From Acetobacter aceti (lineage in GTDB: Bacteria > Pseudomonadota > Alphaproteobacteria > Acetobacterales > Acetobacteraceae), in assembly GCF_002005445.1 (NCBI RefSeq), contig NZ_CP014692.1:2914501-2978500 (forward strand): 64,000 bases of DNA, written 5' to 3'. Both the position numbers and the translations under genes were made by a program. This document shows positions 26,650 through 35,505 of this stretch, piece after piece. Below the pieces are notes generated by a model, which made no database searches, was not told the DNA's origin, and saw only the letters and a program-made list of their open reading frames with translations. Each line of letters begins with the position of its first letter. The stretch's first letter is position 1.

Positions 26650-27366
26650 TCAGACGGCTGAAATGCCGCCTTCCGGGTCAAGGCGGTAACCACCGCCTTC
26701 CGTAATCAGCAGCGTCGCGTTGGAAGGATCGGGTTCGATTTTCTGGCGCAGACGATAGATATGTGTCTCAAGCGTGTGCGTCGTCACGGCGGCATTGTAG
26801 CCCCAGACTTCATTCAGCAGAACCTGACGTGGCACGGGACGCGTACCGGCGCGATAGAGAAACTTCAGAATCGCCGCTTCTTTTTCAGTCAGACGGATAC
26901 GCTTGTTGCGGATCGTCTCGACCAGCAGCTTGGCGGAGGGACGGAAGGTGTAGGGGCCGACAGTGAAGACCGCGTCTTCGCTGTTTTCAAAGATGCGGAG
27001 CTGGGCGCGCAGACGGGCCAGCAGTTCCGCGATACGGAACGGTTTCGCGACATAGTCGTTCGCACCGGCATCCAGACCACGGACGATATCGGCTTCGTCA
27101 TCCGACCCGGTCAACATGATGATCGGCATCCGCAAGCCTGCCCGACGCAGCTCGACGCAGAAGTCACGACCATCGCCATCCGGAAGCGTCACATCAAGAA
27201 TAATGGCGTCGAAGCGGGCATCCGGGGCTCTGAGAGCCTCCCATGCAGCCGCAACGGAATCGGCTTCCACAGCCTGAAACTCACCCTCGACCTGAAGCTG
27301 CTCAACCAGCATCTGTCGCAGCGTCTGGTCATCATCAACGATCAGGATTGGACGTGCGCCCGACAT
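26650..27366 (-). CDS. OmpR/PhoB-family response regulator
   Basis: 238 residues. The receiver domain (about 1-120) has acidic residues in LIVDDDQTL, the phospho-acceptor Asp in IILDVTLPDGDG, the Thr of MLTGSDDE and the Lys of VAKPFR. The C-terminal winged helix (about 130-233) includes RLTEKEAAILKFLYRAG, VLLNEVWGYN and THTLETHIYRLRQKIEPD. AGAGG lies 6 bases before ATG 27366. No histidine kinase is adjacent, so its partner lies outside the window; the HWE kinase at 59990 is not an obvious match. It acts as a phosphorylation-controlled transcription factor; its targets are unknown. Confidence 0.93.
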   Translation of the reverse strand: MSGARPILIVDDDQTLRQMLVEQLQVEGEFQAVEADSVAAAWEALRAPDARFDAIILDVTLPDGDGRDFCVELRRAGLRMPIIMLTGSDDEADIVRGLDAGANDYVAKPFRIAELLARLRAQLRIFENSEDAVFTVGPYTFRPSAKLLVETIRNKRIRLTEKEAAILKFLYRAGTRPVPRQVLLNEVWGYNAAVTTHTLETHIYRLRQKIEPDPSNATLLITEGGGYRLDPEGGISAV

Positions 27367-27672
27367 TCACTACCTCTTCTTTTTGCGGGCTCAGTAAGCG
27401 CCCTTGACCATTACAGCAAGAGGCAACCGAATCACTCCCCCCTCCGGCGGGAGAGAATGTCGAGCCTCCGCTTCACGGCGTCGTGACAGACTGGCATGAA
27501 ACAGAGGATAACGCCAATTCCACTCTGCCCTCATTCCGATATAAGCACGGACCGATAGAAAATATGGGCCTTCTGTCGGAAAACCGGCCCCTCCATGACG
27601 CTGCTCCGGCTTCACCGCAACACATGGCCTTTCACAAGCCCGTCAGCTTCACCTGAAACCGGACCCATTGTC
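27367..27672. other. Intergenic region between response regulator and L,D-transpeptidase
   Basis: This 306-bp divergent intergenic region should hold promoters for both flanking genes. I could not identify convincing -35/-10 pairs or an operator. An in-frame ATG at 27595 is an alternative start for the transpeptidase. Confidence 0.4.
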
Positions 27673-28209
27673 ATGATACATGCGACACTCATTCCTGAAA
27701 GCGGCTGCACTGCACAACTGCATTGCGCAAACCGGATTTTCCCGGCTGTCATCGGCGCTGCGGGCGTCACCCACCACAAGGAAGAAGGCGATCACGCCAC
27801 CCCCATCGGCACCTTCCCGCTGCGGAAGCTGTTCTACCGCGCCGACCGTATTTCCCGCCCGTTAGTCGGGCCGGTCCATACGGACGGCTCACGCCTGCTG
27901 CTTGAGCCGATCACCCGGCAGGACGGATGGTGTGATGACGTGTCACATGCCGATTACAACCGGCAGATCACGCTGCCTCATCCAGCTCGTCACGAAGAAT
28001 TGTGGCGCGAGGATCATGTCTACGACATCATCGGCGTGCTGGGTTATAATGACGAGCCGCCCGAAGCAGGGCGTGGTTCAGCAATCTTTCTGCATCTCCA
28101 GTCGCCGGACAGAGCCCCCACGGAAGGCTGCATCGCCCTGACTGAAGCCGATCTTCGGGAAGCCCTCGCAATGGGCCTTGCCTCGATTACGGTTGAACCC
28201 CTGTCGTAA
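27673..28209 (+). CDS. L,D-transpeptidase (YkuD-domain) family protein
   Basis: 178 residues. The YkuD catalytic signature is clear near the C-terminus: IFLHLQSPDRAPTEGCIAL, with His and the nucleophile Cys. Preceding it are EGDHATPIGTFPLRKLFYR and VIGVLGYNDEP-like strands typical of the soluble YkuD group (DIIGVLGYND here). L,D-transpeptidases crosslink peptidoglycan or attach proteins to it; members without a signal peptide, like this one, have uncertain roles. ATG 27673 is taken; ATG 27595 would add 26 residues. Its 3' end overlaps the convergent antiporter gene by 23 bases. Confidence 0.88.
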   Translation: MIHATLIPESGCTAQLHCANRIFPAVIGAAGVTHHKEEGDHATPIGTFPLRKLFYRADRISRPLVGPVHTDGSRLLLEPITRQDGWCDDVSHADYNRQITLPHPARHEELWREDHVYDIIGVLGYNDEPPEAGRGSAIFLHLQSPDRAPTEGCIALTEADLREALAMGLASITVEPLS

Positions 28210-30022
28210 CCGGCGGAACAGTGGGTGTGGGCGGAACCAGCGCGATGATCACTTCGTCGGCAGTCGGCGGGGCGGCCTGCCTCTCTTCGGCGGAATGAAT
28301 CGAAATCCCGCCGCCCGGCCGGAGGGTCAGGAAATCGAGGCGATCTTTAGCATGTCGTGAGAGTTCCGCTTCGGTTTCAGGCGTGACCGGCAACGCCGCG
28401 AAACGCCATCCATCCTGATAGAGTGTATCCAGAAGCGTGAAATTCCACTCCGGCTCTCCCAGCAGCTTGCCGCGCGCATCCCGACTGAGACCACGATATT
28501 CATCAAGTTTCTTGAGGCCCGGACTCACCTGATAGACACGCGCCCGTCCGAAATGCGGTGCGAGATGGGCGCAGACCATGCCGTTATAGATGGCGTCCGG
28601 AGTGGCCGCGATCAGATAGTCCGCAGGCAGCTCCTCCAGACTCTCCGCGCCGGCGTCCGACAGCATCTCGGCGTGCAACACCGGAATGCCCGCCCGTTTC
28701 GCCGGGACCAGTCCCCGCGCCGCCGTATCGACCATGGTCACCGGCGTTCCGGCTTTGACCACGACCTCAGCCAGATTGCGCGTCCAGGGATTAGCCCCGA
28801 CAATCGCCAGCGCGGGCACATTCGAGAGAGTCAGTTTCAGCTTTCGCGCCAGCGGTCGCAGCGAAAATCCATGCAGCAGCATGGTCGCCGCAATGAGCGC
28901 GAACACAGCGGGCATGACGAATTCTGAACTGGCGAAACCCGCCTCGCTCAGCCGAATTCCGGACACGCCAGCCACGGCCGCCGCGACAATACCGCGTGGT
29001 GCGATCCAGCCGACAAAAATCCGCTCGCTCCAGCTCAGGCCGCTCCGCAGCGTCGCCAGATAGATGCCCAGCGGCCTGATGACGAAGATCATCGCAAGGG
29101 TCAGCCCGAAGATGGACCAGGACAGACGGGCCAGCACGACGCGATGAAGATCGGCGGTCAGCAGAATGAACAGGAGCGAGACGATCAGGACGACCATGCT
29201 CTCCTTCATCCGCTGCAACTCGCCCAATCCCGGCACACGCATGTTGGCCAGCGCCATGCCGAAGACCGTCGCCGCCATGAGACCCGCCCCGTCCATGAAC
29301 AGGGTGCCCAGCCCGTAGACTGCCAGCGCCAGTGTGAGCAGCAGCGGCATCTTGAGCGTCTCGGGCATCATATCCCGGACAAAGAGCTGCTTGACGCTCC
29401 AGCCACCACCGATACCCAGCCCGATCGCCACGACCATGCTGATCAGGAGATGCGGCATCATCTCGGTGAAATAGACCGACGTGCCTTCATTCGGCTTCAT
29501 CAGCAGAATTTCCAGCACGAGCGTCGCGAGGATCGCCCCTACCGGATCGTTGACGATGGCTTCCCAACGCAGAAAGGCGGCGATACGCGGTTTCAGCTTG
29601 GCCTGACGGAGCAGCGGCAACACGACCGTCGGGCCGGTCACCACGACAATGGACCCGAAGAGGCAGGCAGGCCCCCATGCCAGACCGCCGACATAATGCG
29701 CGGCGGCGGAACCCAGAATCCAGTTGATGGGCAACGCCACCAGGGTAAGCCTGATCACCCCTTCACCGGCTACGCTGAGTTGTCGGAAATCCAGCGCAAG
29801 ACCACCTTCAAACACGATCAGCGCCACGGCGAGCGAGACGACAGGGTGAAACAGCGGACCGATCAGCGTCGAGGGATGAAGGATATCGAGCCCCGGTCCC
29901 AGCACCAGTCCCAGCACAAAAAGCAGCACGATGGCGGGAAGATGGAATCGCCAGGCAATCCACTGCGCGGCCATGCCGCCGCAGAAAACAAGGAAGATCA
30001 GGAAGGCCGCATCCTGAGTCAT
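28187..30022 (-). CDS. NhaP-type sodium/proton antiporter (CPA1) with C-terminal nucleotide-binding-like domain
   Basis: 611 residues. The first ~400 form the Na+/H+ exchanger domain with 12-13 hydrophobic segments and signatures VFEGGLALDFRQL, TGPTVVLPLLRQ, WEAIVNDPVGAI (the ion-binding Asp) and IAPRGIVAAAVAGV. From about residue 400 a Rossmann-like RCK segment begins (PALAIVGANPWTRNLAEVV), which in related transporters binds nucleotides and gates transport. It exchanges Na+ or K+ for protons across the inner membrane and would help pH homeostasis in an acid-producing bacterium. It converges on the L,D-transpeptidase gene with a 23-base overlap. Confidence 0.9.
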   Translation of the reverse strand: MTQDAAFLIFLVFCGGMAAQWIAWRFHLPAIVLLFVLGLVLGPGLDILHPSTLIGPLFHPVVSLAVALIVFEGGLALDFRQLSVAGEGVIRLTLVALPINWILGSAAAHYVGGLAWGPACLFGSIVVVTGPTVVLPLLRQAKLKPRIAAFLRWEAIVNDPVGAILATLVLEILLMKPNEGTSVYFTEMMPHLLISMVVAIGLGIGGGWSVKQLFVRDMMPETLKMPLLLTLALAVYGLGTLFMDGAGLMAATVFGMALANMRVPGLGELQRMKESMVVLIVSLLFILLTADLHRVVLARLSWSIFGLTLAMIFVIRPLGIYLATLRSGLSWSERIFVGWIAPRGIVAAAVAGVSGIRLSEAGFASSEFVMPAVFALIAATMLLHGFSLRPLARKLKLTLSNVPALAIVGANPWTRNLAEVVVKAGTPVTMVDTAARGLVPAKRAGIPVLHAEMLSDAGAESLEELPADYLIAATPDAIYNGMVCAHLAPHFGRARVYQVSPGLKKLDEYRGLSRDARGKLLGEPEWNFTLLDTLYQDGWRFAALPVTPETEAELSRHAKDRLDFLTLRPGGGISIHSAEERQAAPPTADEVIIALVPPTPTVPPVTTGVQP

Positions 30023-30251
30023 GCAGGGAACCCTGTAAACGTATCTGCCATTTTCTCTCCCATGCCGTGGAAACCACGCCGCCGGCGCCCTGTGCCGCGT
30101 TCAATGCTGATATGAAACAGCTTATACACGACAGGACGTGATCGCCCCATAGAGGGGCGGCTCTTGGCGAACATTCTGTTTGCGTTCACACTCGGCCTCA
30201 TACGCCGTCGGTCCCCGACTGGCTCTCCATGCAGCATCAGGGAATTGTTGA

Positions 30252-30542
30252 ATGTCTCAGATCGAAGTTGTAGCCATCGTGAAGGTCAAGGCGGGCAAGG
30301 AAGCGGAAGCTGCCGAAGCCATGAAGGCCTGCGTGGCACCCTCACGGGCTGAAAGCACCAACCATGCCTACACACCGCATCGTGATCTCGATGCACCCGA
30401 CACGATGATTTTCATCGAACGCTGGGACAGCCGCGAGGCGTTGCAGGCCCACATGGAAACGCCGCATTTCAAAAAAATGGCCGCCATCCTGGAACCGCTT
30501 CTGGCCGCTCCGCTGGCGGTCCATATTCTCCAGCCTCTCTGA
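30252..30542 (+). CDS. Antibiotic biosynthesis monooxygenase (ABM/YgiN-like) domain protein
   Basis: 96 residues forming a single ABM ferredoxin-like domain: EVVAIVKVKAGKEAEAAEAM, STNHAYTPHRDLDAPDTMIF, ERWDSREALQAHMETPHFKK. Small members such as YgiN act as quinol monooxygenases, others degrade heme or modify polyketides. No cofactor residues can be assigned, so the reaction is unknown. It stands alone between the divergent antiporter gene and the hairpin element B downstream. Confidence 0.88.
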   Translation: MSQIEVVAIVKVKAGKEAEAAEAMKACVAPSRAESTNHAYTPHRDLDAPDTMIFIERWDSREALQAHMETPHFKKMAAILEPLLAAPLAVHILQPL

Positions 30543-30601
30543 AAGACCGCGCGGGAAAATCTGATTCCCGCGCCTGCCGTGAATCGACCGGATGATCCTG
30601 A

Positions 30602-30686
30602 ACGCCGCCTTTCTCACAAGGGCGGCGTCCCTGAAGCTTTGTGAAAAAAGCTTCACCAGACACGTCTCCATAACTTACAGGGAGCG
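30602..30686. repeat. Three-hairpin intergenic element, copy B
   Basis: Same order as copy A at 5885-5975. H1 is 30602-30628 (ACGCCGCC / GGCGGCGT). H2 is 30632-30655 (TGAAGCTTT / AAAGCTTCA). H3 is 30663-30686 (CGTCTCC / GGGAGCG) around ATAACTTACA. The shared core AAAGCTTCACCAGA and the H3 loop are conserved, while the H1 and H3 stem bases differ in a paired way. It lies between two convergent genes, as copy A does. Confidence 0.7.
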
Positions 30687-30737
30687 CCACAAGCAGCCGT
30701 TTGAAATCCTCGCCTGTCAGTTTTCCAGAGCCGCCCT

Positions 30738-31007
30738 TTACAGCCGTCCGCGTTGCCGCAATCGTCCGAGCAGCTTTCTTGCCGCCAGCAGCATCACAGG
30801 ACCGATCCGGCCAAAACGCGCCTCCGCGAGCTGTTTTTCCAGAGCGAGCACACGACTTTCCAGCGCCCGAATATGCCGGTCATCGGCCTGACGCTTCTCC
30901 AGCAACTCCAGTAAACGCCGTTCCAGAAACGCCTGTTCCTCCGCCGGATCGACCAATGGAGCAGCAGAAATCGCTCCGGACTGACGCCTGCCTTCGCCCG
31001 TCACCAC
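30738..31007 (-). CDS. Small coiled-coil protein, unknown function
   Basis: 89 residues from a GTG at 31007 (a second GTG at 31004 is equivalent). It holds a charged heptad-like helix (EEQAFLERRLLELLEKRQ, then HIRALESRVLALEKQLAEA) followed by a hydrophobic/basic end (PVMLLAARKLLGRLRQRG). It starts 11 bases past the sedoheptulose isomerase stop, so it looks like the last gene of that unit. The frame also extends back over the isomerase end. No family is recognised; it could be a spurious frame, but the amphipathic pattern and position favour a real gene. Confidence 0.5.
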   Translation of the reverse strand: MVTGEGRRQSGAISAAPLVDPAEEQAFLERRLLELLEKRQADDRHIRALESRVLALEKQLAEARFGRIGPVMLLAARKLLGRLRQRGRL

Positions 31008-31017
31008 CGTTTTCTGC

Positions 31018-31638
31018 TCACACCCCGACCGGACGTGGACACAGAGCCCGTTCGACCAGTCCGCAGACAATATGCGCGGCGGTGATGTGAAGCTGCTGGA
31101 TTACCGGCGTCCAGTTGGCTGGCACCGCGAGCGTGACGTCACAATGCGCGCCCTGCACACCGGCATGTCCCGTGAACGCCGCCGTCACCAGACCGATTTC
31201 ACGCGCAGCCTCGAAAGCCCGCAGGATATTGGGAGAACGCCCTGAGGTGGTGATACCGAGAAAGACATCCCCCGCCCGTCCCAGCGCCATGACCTGACGC
31301 GAGAAAATATCCGCAAACCCGTAATCATTGCCGATGGCGGTGATGCCGGACGTGTCAGTCGTCAGCGCGACCGCGCTCAGCGGGCGGCGGTCATACATCA
31401 GCCGCGCCGTGAACTCTCCGGCGATATGCTGCGCATCGGCGGCGCTGCCACCGTTACCGGCAATCAGCAACCGACCGCCTTTTTCCAGTGCCGCGACAAT
31501 CCGGGCACCCATGTCCAGCATGACAGCCTGAGACGCTTCATCCTGCGCGAAAGCCGCCATTGCATCGGCTGACTGACGCAGATAGTCGGTCATGAACCCT
31601 TTGTCGGCCCCGACTGTTTCCGCTGCGTCGTCCATGGC
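31018..31638 (-). CDS. gmhA: SIS-domain protein, sedoheptulose-7-phosphate isomerase type
   Basis: 206 residues of the GmhA family. GmhA converts sedoheptulose 7-phosphate to D-glycero-manno-heptose 7-phosphate, the first step to LPS heptose. The SIS phosphosugar site shows LLIAGNGGSAADAQHIAGEF and FLGITTSGRSPNI; the zinc/catalytic region shows QQLHITAAHIVCGLVE, with TTDTSGITAIGNDYGF between. ATG 31638 has GAGAGGG about 6 bases upstream, better than 31656. Its placement by glycosyltransferases supports a role in surface polysaccharide. A close SIS relative with another substrate (for example DiaA-like) is possible, but the HITAAH segment favours GmhA. Confidence 0.85.
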   Translation of the reverse strand, partial: AMDDAAETVGADKGFMTDYLRQSADAMAAFAQDEASQAVMLDMGARIVAALEKGGRLLIAGNGGSAADAQHIAGEFTARLMYDRRPLSAVALTTDTSGITAIGNDYGFADIFSRQVMALGRAGDVFLGITTSGRSPNILRAFEAAREIGLVTAAFTGHAGVQGAHCDVTLAVPANWTPVIQQLHITAAHIVCGLVERALCPRPVGV

Positions 31639-31852
31639 TACCCTCTCAAGCATCACCCGTTATCCTCAACTGACCATAGCGCGAGACTAAGACAAGGACA
31701 TGTCTAAACCGTTTCCGCACCAATGCCGTCTTTTCTTCTGACGGGACAGGTCTTGGCACATTCTGCTCCAGCAGACTCATTCAACCCGATAAAGATGGCA
31801 CAAAAACAAGTCTCTAAACCTCCTCCTGCCGCGACGACGGCTCACTGCCTGT

Positions 31853-33847
31853 TCATTGCCCCAGAAGGCCAGATCGCCCGTCATCGCATGCCCATGGCCC
31901 ACACGAAAAACGCAGAAGCAGCGCATCATCCGTCACCCGCAGTGATGGATTGAGCGCCGGATCACGCGACATCCTGCCGGACCAGCGAGCGACGAGCCGC
32001 GCCGTCTCCAGCCAGTAGCTCAGGATCTGCACCGGGGTCGCATCCCGTCCCCGCGTGCCCCCATCCACATGCGTCAGGCTCGCATGGGGCGTCCATACCA
32101 CCCGCCAACCCGCCGCTCCGGCACGCAGACACAGATCAATATCGTTGCAGGATACAGCGAAAGACTCGTCGACACCGCCGATCCGGTCGAAGACCTCCCT
32201 GCGAATCATCAGGCACGCCCCTGTGACAGCACTCATATCCCGCTGGCAGACCAGCGCGTTCAGGTAGCCGGACTCCTGTGCTTTCGCGCCGCGCAGCAGA
32301 TGCGTAGCGCCATCCCGCGACAGCATCACCCCGGCATGCTGCACCGTTCCATCCGGATAAAGCAGTCGCGCCCCCACAACCCCCACACCCGGACGCAGGG
32401 TCTGCCGCACCATTTCGTCCAGCCAGTCCGGGTGCAGAATACGCACATCATCATTGAGCAGAAGCAGTCTATCGCCCCGACTGTGCGCCACAGCCTGATT
32501 ATTCAGGCGCGCCCAGTTGAACGCCCCCTCCTGCCGGAGAATGGTCACGACCGGGTGACGGGACAGATCTTCCAGAAGCGCCCGCATGTCCGGGCGGATG
32601 CTGCCGTTATCCACCACAATGACTTCGAAATGCGGATAGTCCGTTTCCTCAAGAAGACCACGCAGACAGGTTTGCAGAAAATCAGGCCGGTCCCTTGTAG
32701 GAATGATGATCGACACAAGCGGAAGCGCTGGAGGAAGCGGATAACAGACCCGGACAGGCTGCGGACTGCCTGCTTCGACCGGCGTCAGGGCCGCTTCTGT
32801 CAGAGTGACATCCGGCCTGTGACGCGCGAGGTGTTTTTCCGCCAGACGACGAAACAGTGATTGCGGAGAAGCTTCACGAGAACAGTTCCTGAAACGATGG
32901 AACAGGACGGCTGGCAGATGAACAATCTGCTCCGCCTTTCCGCCCTCCACGACTGCAAGCTTCAGCGCATAGAGCCATCCCTCGGGGGGCGGAGACGGAT
33001 CAGCCGCATCAAGTTCCTCGACAACGTCCAGCACACGTTGCCGGGAAAAGACGCAGAGCTGCCCGAGCGTATCCCCGGTCAGCAACTGGTCATCACTCCA
33101 TCCCGGCTTCAGACAGGCTCCGACATGGTTACCCACCCGATCAATCCTGTCCTCATCCGTGAAAAGCAGGACAGTCTCGGGCTTCGCCTCCAGCACCGGG
33201 GCAATACGGGCAAAAGCATCTTTTGCCAGTCGATCTCCCGGCTCAACAAACGCCAGATAAGGAGCCTGTCCTTCAAGTGGCGTCATGGCGCGTCGGACGT
33301 GCTTCAGGCCTAGATGAGGAAGCAGATGTTCAAATATCTTGCGGGAGGCGGCAATATGCAGAGTCCAGACTGCCTCTTCCTGCTCGCATAACGAACGAAG
33401 GGTGAGTTGCGCCGCCTCAACATCACCTTCCCCGACAGTCATATAAACATCGAAAAAGATATCGCTTCGACAGGACTTCTTCAGTCCGCGCTCCGTCTCT
33501 CCCTGCAACACGGACACAAACCACAGCGCATAGGCCCGGTCATCATCAGGAGGAGCGCCCTGCGGATAACACAACTGAAACGGCATCATCCCGGCACGAT
33601 TTTCAGGAAGCAGGGTAGCGGCCACCAGATCGGCACAGGCACGTCGCCTCAGATCGACACGACGCAAAACAGAGCCGCCTGCCCTGTCGCCATCCAGCCG
33701 ACAGAACTCGCCTGATTTAACCACGATCCGCGCCAGACAGCGCAACGAGGTCATCGTCACTTCACCTGTCCTGCGATCCACCGCGCGGGGAACAAGTCGC
33801 CTGATCTCACGCTGATCGGGCAGACGTTTCAACCCGACACGAAACAT
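31853..33847 (-). CDS. Family 2 glycosyltransferase, two-domain
   Basis: About 664 residues. The C-terminal half is a GT-A fold enzyme: LPLVSIIIPTRDRPDFL, EVIVVDNGSIRPD, LLLLNDDVRILHPDWLDEMV (the DXD-like metal site) and GACLMIRREVFDRIGGVDE. The N-terminal half has a weaker second GT-A-like layout (VYMTVGEGDVEAAQL, then LFTDEDRIDRVGNH and LKPGWSDDQLL), as in long O-antigen or rhamnan glycosyltransferases. Start is uncertain: ATG 33847 is taken, but the frame is open to 34015 over the divergent GT4 gene. It adds sugars to a cell-surface polysaccharide, donor and acceptor unknown. Confidence 0.85.
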   Translation of the reverse strand: MFRVGLKRLPDQREIRRLVPRAVDRRTGEVTMTSLRCLARIVVKSGEFCRLDGDRAGGSVLRRVDLRRRACADLVAATLLPENRAGMMPFQLCYPQGAPPDDDRAYALWFVSVLQGETERGLKKSCRSDIFFDVYMTVGEGDVEAAQLTLRSLCEQEEAVWTLHIAASRKIFEHLLPHLGLKHVRRAMTPLEGQAPYLAFVEPGDRLAKDAFARIAPVLEAKPETVLLFTDEDRIDRVGNHVGACLKPGWSDDQLLTGDTLGQLCVFSRQRVLDVVEELDAADPSPPPEGWLYALKLAVVEGGKAEQIVHLPAVLFHRFRNCSREASPQSLFRRLAEKHLARHRPDVTLTEAALTPVEAGSPQPVRVCYPLPPALPLVSIIIPTRDRPDFLQTCLRGLLEETDYPHFEVIVVDNGSIRPDMRALLEDLSRHPVVTILRQEGAFNWARLNNQAVAHSRGDRLLLLNDDVRILHPDWLDEMVRQTLRPGVGVVGARLLYPDGTVQHAGVMLSRDGATHLLRGAKAQESGYLNALVCQRDMSAVTGACLMIRREVFDRIGGVDESFAVSCNDIDLCLRAGAAGWRVVWTPHASLTHVDGGTRGRDATPVQILSYWLETARLVARWSGRMSRDPALNPSLRVTDDALLLRFSCGPWACDDGRSGLLGQ

Positions 33848-34029
33848 GACGCCTATGGCGAGCACGGCCTCGTGGAGCTGCCGCGCCGTGAGAACTGCTG
33901 CGCGATCGCGAAATGTCTCAAAATATCGTTTTTGTATCAAATATATTTTCAATCTCCTGTCAGGTTGACGGACACCTTTCCAGTGGTGATGGATGCCTTT
34001 CGCCCCGCGATGCAACAGACCTGAGCCTT

Positions 34030-35505
34030 ATGATACGATCCTCTCCTCAATGCACGATCCGGGTCGATGTTGAAGATCTCTTCCAGTATGCGATGGCGAA
34101 TCCCAGACCAAGCGGAATCCAGCGCGTCGTCTACGAAATCCTGAGCGTTCTGGTCGTGCGCGCAGCCCGGCGCCCCCAGTCGCCCCGCATCCTGTTTGTG
34201 CGCCGTGGCCGCAACGATGAGCCTTTTGCTGAAGTCACATGGTCCGAGATCACCGCTCTGTTCAGCACGCTCTCCGGCGCCCACCAGACGACCGAAAGAC
34301 ATAACGTCAGCCGCCGCACCGGGCAGGCTCTTCTTCATCAAACGCGTTTCGGGGAGAGTATCCGCAGAGCGCTGATTACAAAATTTCAGTCCATGCCGGA
34401 AGATATAGGAAAACCTCTTCTGGCGTCCGGCATCGCGCAAATCCGTGTCTTCCGTTTGCTGCGACAATTCTTCAAACCCTCACGTCCGACGCAGGTCTCA
34501 CCACACGCTCCACCCGTTTCCGAAATCTCCGAAAACATTACAGCCGAATGCCCTGAAAAGACGGTTATCTCCGGACAGAAAGACATCTTTCTGATTCTCG
34601 GCGCAGCATGGTGCGACCCGCTGTTCAGCGAACGTCTCCGTCATGCAAGGGAACGCTATGATGTCCAGCCCGTTCTGCTGCTCCACGACCTGATCCCGTT
34701 CCGGCGTCCCGAATGGTGCGACCCTTCTCTCGTCAGGCACTTTCAGCACTGGCTGAGGACCACACTCCCGCACTGCTCCCGACTTCTCGCTGTCAGCCGG
34801 GCCACGGCGCGAGACGTGGCGCATTACGTCACAGACCATGAACTGCAACTGTCGGCACCCGTCCAGGTGATGCCCATGGGCTCCGGTTTCCGAATCATGC
34901 AGACAGAACCAGAAGTGGCTCCGGCCGGACTCCCTGCCCCCGGCACCTATGTCCTGTTCGTTTCAACGCTGGAAGTCCGCAAGAACCATGCCTTCCTGCT
35001 GCGGGTCTGGCGGCGTCTCCTCAGTGACGGAAACCCGGCGGATGTCCCCACTCTGGTTTTCGCCGGGCGTGTCGGCTGGCTGGTGCGTGACCTGATGCAG
35101 CAGCTCGATAACAGTGACTGGCTGAACGGCAAGATCAGACTGATTGCTGATCCGACAGATACAGAACTGAAACATCTTTATCAGGGATGTCTGTTTACCG
35201 TTTTTCCATCCCTGTTCGAAGGGTGGGGACTTCCTGTATCGGAAAGTCTGATGATGGGGGTTCCCTGCCTTGCATCCAGCGCCACGTCCGTGCCGGAAGC
35301 GGGCGGACGATTCACCCGTTATTTTGATCCTGAAAACGTCAGTGACGCAGTGGAGAGCATTCGGGATATTCTCTCCGACCGGGAAAAACTCCTGAACTGG
35401 AAACACGAGATCAGAACCCATTTCACAGCCACGTCATGGAGAGACTCTGCCGATACGCTGCTGGACGCCTGCCTTGAAACGTCCACTCAGGAGGCCGGAC
35501 CATAA
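34030..35505 (+). CDS. GT4-type glycosyltransferase, first of a tandem pair
   Basis: 491 residues. The C-terminal GT-B domain has YVLFVSTLEVRKNHAFLLR, PTLVFAGRVGWLVRDLMQQL, TELKHLYQGCLFTVFPSLFE and EGWGLPVSESLMMGVPCLAS, the E-x7-E retaining motif of family GT4. The N-terminus has VDVEDLFQYA and RPSGIQRVVYEI. It is a paralogue of the next gene, matching over its whole length except a variable middle. ATG 34030 is chosen by comparison with that paralogue; ATG 33913 would add 39 residues over the divergent gene. Its TAA overlaps the next ATG (TAATG). Probably synthesises part of a surface polysaccharide. Confidence 0.9.
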   Translation: MIRSSPQCTIRVDVEDLFQYAMANPRPSGIQRVVYEILSVLVVRAARRPQSPRILFVRRGRNDEPFAEVTWSEITALFSTLSGAHQTTERHNVSRRTGQALLHQTRFGESIRRALITKFQSMPEDIGKPLLASGIAQIRVFRLLRQFFKPSRPTQVSPHAPPVSEISENITAECPEKTVISGQKDIFLILGAAWCDPLFSERLRHARERYDVQPVLLLHDLIPFRRPEWCDPSLVRHFQHWLRTTLPHCSRLLAVSRATARDVAHYVTDHELQLSAPVQVMPMGSGFRIMQTEPEVAPAGLPAPGTYVLFVSTLEVRKNHAFLLRVWRRLLSDGNPADVPTLVFAGRVGWLVRDLMQQLDNSDWLNGKIRLIADPTDTELKHLYQGCLFTVFPSLFEGWGLPVSESLMMGVPCLASSATSVPEAGGRFTRYFDPENVSDAVESIRDILSDREKLLNWKHEIRTHFTATSWRDSADTLLDACLETSTQEAGP

